The position numbers and the translations under genes are program-made. A stretch of DNA of 11,082 nt from an uncultured Bacteroidales bacterium (GTDB taxonomy: Bacteria; Bacteroidota; Bacteroidia; Bacteroidales; Bacteroidaceae): positions 1 through 11,082 of the forward strand of contig CAMBWV010000009.1 of the NCBI GenBank assembly GCA_945871755.1, in the 5' to 3' direction. The notes beneath the pieces are model-generated. The model ran no database searches. It was not told the origin of the DNA and saw only the letters and a program-made list of their open reading frames with translations. Below are positions 8,158 to 11,082 of this stretch, one piece after another (position 1 is the stretch's first letter; each line of letters opens with the position of its first letter).

Positions 8158-8230
8158 AACGGGACATCAACGTAGCAGGCACTGTGGCCTGTCGCTATTC
8201 GCGTGGTAACCATACGCGCATGGCACCCAA

Positions 8231-8278
8231 CGTTTTAGCATTTTTTTGAGAGGTTGCAAGCAGCCAAATCTGTCCTCG
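8231..8278 (-). promoter_or_regulatory. SAM-II-like riboswitch aptamer in the metK leader
   Basis: On the minus strand the leader contains GATTTGGC, GCTTGCAACC, an A-run and TGCTAAA in that order. This is the conserved pattern of SAM-II (metA-type) aptamers as I remember them. Stem one is GAGG (8277-8274) with CCTC (8253-8250). The pseudoknot is TTGGC (8267-8263) with GCTAA (8239-8235), including one G-U pair, giving the H-type layout. P1 is only 4 bp, shorter than in well-known examples. It begins about ten bases after the predicted start of transcription and precedes metK, a gene whose product is SAM. Two further hairpins lie between it and the terminator: GGTGCCAT/ATGGTTACC (8202-8225) and CAGGC/GCCTG. 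Confidence 0.68.
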
Positions 8279-8294
8279 TTCGATATTGCGGCTG

Positions 8295-8325
8295 CAAAGT
8301 TACGGCTTATTTTTGATTGGGGCAA
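8295..8325 (-). promoter_or_regulatory. metK promoter
   Basis: On the minus strand TAACTTTG (8295-8302) matches TAnnTTTG, and a TTG (8323-8325) lies 20 bases upstream, the expected -33 spacing. Transcription would begin near 8288, giving a leader of about 250 bases that contains the aptamer-like element and the attenuator. Confidence 0.7.
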
Positions 8326-8354
8326 GGGGTTGGGCGGATTTCGTGCGTGAATCA

Positions 8355-8480
8355 ATTAGGAATGAGGGATTAGGAATGAGGAATGAGGAATGAGGAATTC
8401 ATCTCCTCTTTCCTCCTTCCTCCTCTTTCCTCCTCTCCCGTCCTCTCCAATCCTCTCCAATCCTCCCTTCCCCCGCCTCC
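8355..8480. repeat. Purine repeats followed by a pyrimidine tract
   Basis: ATTAGGAATGAGG occurs twice and is followed by further AATGAGG units (8355-8396). Then comes a stretch of about 80 bases that is almost all C and T on the plus strand (8399-8480). It lies between the metK and pnp promoters. There is no coding sense in it; the sequence could form triplex or slipped structures. A minus-strand frame across it is low complexity and not called. Confidence 0.7.
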
Positions 8481-8510
8481 AAAATAAAAAAATGCGGCCA
8501 AAAGACCTTG

Positions 8511-8518
8511 TATCTTTG
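8511..8518 (+). promoter_or_regulatory. Possible distal pnp promoter
   Basis: TATCTTTG matches the Bacteroidota -7 consensus; the -33 region is A-rich without TTG. It would start a transcript near 8525, just ahead of the hairpin at 8532-8562, with about 220 bases of leader before pnp. Confidence 0.4.
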
Positions 8519-8531
8519 TATAGCAGAGCAG

Positions 8532-8568
8532 GAGGAAATCCCTAGACAGGGGAGGCTTCCTCGTTTTT
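8532..8568 (+). terminator. Terminator-like hairpin in the pnp upstream region
   Basis: The outer stem GAGGAA/TTCCTC (8532-8537, 8557-8562) encloses the inner stem CCCT/AGGG (8540-8543, 8548-8551) with an AGAC loop and a small internal loop; GTTTTTG follows. If the distal promoter is used, this would attenuate pnp or end a very short RNA of about 45 nt. Confidence 0.5.
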
Positions 8569-8579
8569 GATGGTAAAAC

Positions 8580-8604
8580 ACCTATATTATAGGTACGCGC
8601 GCGT
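8580..8604. other. Two adjacent palindromes upstream of pnp
   Basis: ACCTATA-T-TATAGGT (8580-8594) is a perfect inverted repeat. It abuts ACGCGCGCGT (8595-8604), also perfectly self-complementary. They lie about 65-85 bases before the proximal -33 site, a place where an operator could sit. No regulator is identifiable. Confidence 0.4.
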
Positions 8605-8666
8605 GGGACAGTTCCAAAAATGCCACCTAGACAAGCCAAAAAACCAAAAAAACAGGGAGGGATGGC

Positions 8667-8695
8667 TTGCAGCTTAAAATAAATCACTAAATTTG
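8667..8695 (+). promoter_or_regulatory. Proximal pnp promoter
   Basis: TAAATTTG (8688-8695) matches TAnnTTTG, and TTG (8667-8669) lies 18 bases upstream, close to the usual spacing. Transcription would begin near 8702, leaving an A/T-rich leader of about 43 bases before the pnp ATG. Confidence 0.65.
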
Positions 8696-8744
8696 CGCGA
8701 TTTCAAGAGTTTATAAATCTTTATTATTCCATTTTTTTAGACCG

Positions 8745-10931
8745 ATGAACGTAATTACCAAGACCGTTGCCCTGCCTGATGGACGCACCATCAGCATCGA
8801 AACGGGTAAGCTGGCCAAGCAGGCCGATGGTGCCGTTATGCTCCGCATGAACAACACCATGCTGCTCGCCACTGTCTGCGGTGCAAAAGACGCCGCCCCC
8901 GGCACCGACTTCATGCCGTTGCAATGTGACTACAAAGAGAAATACTCCGCTGCCGGACGTTTCCCCGGCGGTTTCACCAAACGCGAAGGCCGTGCTTCGG
9001 ACTACGAAATCCTGACCTCACGTCTCGTTGACCGCGCCCTCCGCCCCCTCTTCCCCAGCGACTATCACGCTGAAGTTTACGTGAACATCACCCTCTTCTC
9101 CGCCGATGGCGTAGATATGCCCGATGCGCTCGCCGGCTTTGCTGCCAGCGCTGCTCTGGCTTGCTCCGACATTCCCTTCGACGGCCCCATCTCCGAGGTG
9201 CGTGTGGCGCGTATCAATGGCGAGTTCGTCATCAACCCCACCTTCGAGCAGCTTGAAGATGCCGACATGGAACTCATGGTAGGTGCTACGGAAGAAAACA
9301 TCATGATGGTGGAAGGCGAAATGAAGGAAGTGCCCGAAAGCGCCCTCCTCGAAGCCCTCAAGGCTGCCCACGCTGCCATCAAGCCCATGTGCCAGCTCCA
9401 GAAGGAACTCATGAAGGAACTCGGCACCGACGTGAAGCGCGAATATTGCCACGAGGTCAACGACGAAGAACTGCGCGAGCAGGTGAAGGCCGAGTGCTAT
9501 CAGCCTTGCTACGACATCACGAAGCAGGGTCTCGAGAAGCACGCCCGCTTTGACGCCTTCGAAGCCGTGCGCGAGAACTTCAAGGAGGCTTACGCCGCTG
9601 CCCATGCCGAACTCACGCCCGAAGAACTCGAGGAGAAGAACGGCCTCATTGATAAGTACTACCACGACGTGGAGAAGGACGCTATGCGCCGCTGCATCCT
9701 CGACGAAGGCATCCGTCTCGACGGCCGCCATACCACGGACATCCGCCCCATCTGGTGCGAAGTAGATCCCCTGCCCGGACCTCACGGCTCGAGCATCTTC
9801 ACCCGCGGCGAAACGCAGAGCCTCTCCACCTGTACGCTCGGTACGAAACTGGACGAGAAGCTCGTGGACGATGTCCTCGACAAGAGCTACCAGCGCTTCC
9901 TCCTCCACTACAACTTCCCGCCCTTCTCCACTGGCGAAGCCCGCGCACAGCGTGGCGTAGGCCGCCGCGAGATTGGCCACGGCCACTTGGCATGGCGCGG
10001 TCTGAAGGGTCAGATTCCTGCTGACTTCCCCTACACCGTGCGCGTAGTGAGCGACATTCTCGAGAGCAATGGCTCTTCGTCAATGGCTACTGTCTGCGCT
10101 GGCACGCTTGCCCTCATGGACGCTGGTGTGCCCCTCAAGGCGCCTGTCAGCGGTATCGCCATGGGTCTTATCAAGAACCCCGGTGAGGATAAGTACGCCG
10201 TGCTCTCCGACATCCTCGGCGACGAAGACCACCTCGGCGATATGGACTTCAAGACCACTGGTACGCTCAAGGGTCTGACCGCTACGCAGATGGACATCAA
10301 GTGCGATGGTCTCTCCTACGAAATCCTTGAAAAAGCCCTCGCACAGGCCAAGGCTGGTCGCGAGCATATCCTCGGCGAAATGATGAAGACCATGTCGGCT
10401 CCCCGCGAGGACTTCAAGCCCCACGTACCCCGCATCGAAGCCTTCACCATTCCCAAGGAATTTATCGGTGCTGTCATTGGCCCTGGCGGTAAGATTATCC
10501 AGGGTATGCAGGAAGAAACGGGTGCCACCATTACCATCGACGAAGAAGATGGCGTGGGCAAGGTACAGGTTTCGGGTGCCAACAAGGCTATCATTGATGC
10601 AGCCGTTGCCAAGATTCGCGCTATCGTGGCCATCCCCAAAGTGGGCGAAACCTACGAGGCCAAGGTGGTCAGCATCATGCCCTACGGTTGCTTCGTAGAG
10701 TTCATGCCGGGCAAGGAAGGCTTGCTCCACATCAGCGAAATCGCCTGGAAGCGCCTCGAAACAGTCGAAGAGGCTGGCATCAAGGAAGGCGACACCATCA
10801 CGGTGAAGCTGCTGGAAATTGACGAAAAGACTGGCAAGTTCCGCCTCAGCCACCGCGTGCTCGAAGAGAAGCCCGAAGGCTGGGAAGACCGCCCCGCACG
10901 CCGCCCGCGTCGCGAAGGTGGACGCAGGTAA
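8745..10931 (+). CDS. pnp: Polyribonucleotide nucleotidyltransferase (PNPase)
   Basis: This is a phosphorolytic 3'-to-5' exoribonuclease, active as a trimer in mRNA decay and RNA quality control. The product is 728 residues, close to the family length. The first RNase PH domain covers about 10-145, with [13 protein letters not shown] (71-83). A helical linker spans about 240-320. The second RNase PH domain (325-545) carries the RNA and phosphate-binding ESNGSSSMA (440-448) and the catalytic [12 protein letters not shown] (492-503), with Asp495, Asp501 and Lys503 in the expected places. Next come a KH domain with the GPGG loop (579-582), an S1 domain (about 635-703) containing PYGCFVEF, and a basic Arg-rich tail. 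The ATG at 8745 gives [14 protein letters not shown], matching the family start. It is divergent from metK, is not next to rpsO, and appears to be transcribed alone. Confidence 0.98.
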   Translation: MNVITKTVALPDGRTISIETGKLAKQADGAVMLRMNNTMLLATVCGAKDAAPGTDFMPLQCDYKEKYSAAGRFPGGFTKREGRASDYEILTSRLVDRALRPLFPSDYHAEVYVNITLFSADGVDMPDALAGFAASAALACSDIPFDGPISEVRVARINGEFVINPTFEQLEDADMELMVGATEENIMMVEGEMKEVPESALLEALKAAHAAIKPMCQLQKELMKELGTDVKREYCHEVNDEELREQVKAECYQPCYDITKQGLEKHARFDAFEAVRENFKEAYAAAHAELTPEELEEKNGLIDKYYHDVEKDAMRRCILDEGIRLDGRHTTDIRPIWCEVDPLPGPHGSSIFTRGETQSLSTCTLGTKLDEKLVDDVLDKSYQRFLLHYNFPPFSTGEARAQRGVGRREIGHGHLAWRGLKGQIPADFPYTVRVVSDILESNGSSSMATVCAGTLALMDAGVPLKAPVSGIAMGLIKNPGEDKYAVLSDILGDEDHLGDMDFKTTGTLKGLTATQMDIKCDGLSYEILEKALAQAKAGREHILGEMMKTMSAPREDFKPHVPRIEAFTIPKEFIGAVIGPGGKIIQGMQEETGATITIDEEDGVGKVQVSGANKAIIDAAVAKIRAIVAIPKVGETYEAKVVSIMPYGCFVEFMPGKEGLLHISEIAWKRLETVEEAGIKEGDTITVKLLEIDEKTGKFRLSHRVLEEKPEGWEDRPARRPRREGGRR

Positions 10932-10970
10932 AAAAAACTGGGGTCGTGATAGCACGACCCCAGTTTTTTT
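10931..10970 (+). terminator. pnp terminator
   Basis: CTGGGGTCGTG (10938-10948) and its complement (10953-10963) form a perfect 11-bp stem around ATAG, flanked by seven A and seven T that extend it to 18 bp. It begins within the pnp stop codon and works in either direction. Confidence 0.95.
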
Positions 10971-10973
10971 ATC

Positions 10974-11082
10974 GGTCGCTTTGCGACCTTAGATTCAGAC
11001 GGTCGCTTCGCTCCCTTAGTCCAGTCGCTTCGCTCCTTTAGTTTCAATGGTCGCTTCGCTCCCTGGTTTCAGTCGGAAGCCT
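10974..11082 (+). repeat. Mini-palindrome array after pnp, cut by window edge
   Basis: Units lie at 10974-10988 (GGTCGC-TTT-GCGACC, perfect), 11001-11015, 11023-11037, 11049-11063, and a partial unit from 11075 (GGAAGCC). Spacers are the same words as in the 6240-6746 field: TTAGATTCAGAC, TTAGTCC, TTAGTTTCAAT and TGGTTTCAGTC. It starts three bases after the pnp terminator and continues past the window. Confidence 0.85.

Noticed and set aside
8158-8230. Cobalamin riboswitch because of GGCCACAGTGCC
   Set aside because: The B12 box and the surrounding conserved elements are absent; the SAM-II-like pattern fits the gene and the sequence better.
8370-8687. 105-codon minus-strand frame upstream of pnp
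   Set aside because: It translates the pyrimidine tract and promoter region; composition is low complexity and it has no recognisable domain.
9018-9986. 322-codon open frame on the minus strand opposite pnp
   Set aside because: Antisense shadow of an intact pnp. A similar frame at 10080-10955 is rejected for the same reason.

Overview
The window looks like chromosomal DNA from Bacteroidota, order Bacteroidales, probably Prevotellaceae-like. Three things support this. The protein sequences are Bacteroidales-like, including the DUF4271 membrane protein and the hemD-rnpA-yidD-tatD cluster. The promoters fit the Bacteroidota -7 consensus TAnnTTTG. Start codons sit behind A/T-rich leaders without strong Shine-Dalgarno sites. 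The genus call is an inference.

Layout from left to right. Everything up to metK is on the minus strand. A perfect 13-bp hairpin (95-131) ends gyrB (170-2128). gyrB has its own promoter near 2220, with a tandem 11-bp repeat at the predicted transcription start. Upstream, a U-tract terminator (about 2300-2337) ends a housekeeping cluster. In transcription order that cluster is a LOG-family nucleotide hydrolase (5664-6239), DUF4271 (4764-5618), hemD (3937-4677), rnpA (3397-3804), yidD (3123-3353) and a short TatD-like hydrolase (2425-3045). rnpA and yidD link tRNA processing to membrane protein insertion, and hemD belongs to tetrapyrrole synthesis. The TatD protein stops four residues after its last expected metal ligand.

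The interval 6240-6746, between the LOG gene and metK, holds an unusual repeat field. It consists of many 15-17 bp mini-palindromes (6-7 bp arms, 3-nt loops) separated by short related spacers. They form two arrays facing each other around an AT-richer core of about 146 bp. A 60-bp inverted repeat with 3 mismatches bounds the core. The outermost unit encodes the last residues and the stop codon of metK. A further array of the same family begins just after the pnp terminator and runs off the right edge.

metK (6728-8035) has a leader of about 250 nt. It carries a promoter, a sequence closely resembling a SAM-II riboswitch aptamer, further hairpins, and an intrinsic terminator with a seven-U tract about 80 nt before the start codon. 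This suggests feedback control of SAM synthetase by SAM through premature termination. The divergent gene pnp (8745-10931, plus strand) has a consensus promoter 50 bp upstream of its start codon. A second possible promoter lies farther up, followed by a terminator-like hairpin. A perfect hairpin with flanking A and T runs ends pnp.

Most of the window is ordinary core genome. The parts worth a second look are the mini-palindrome arrays with their intrusion into metK, the metK leader, the pnp leader and the shortened TatD protein.
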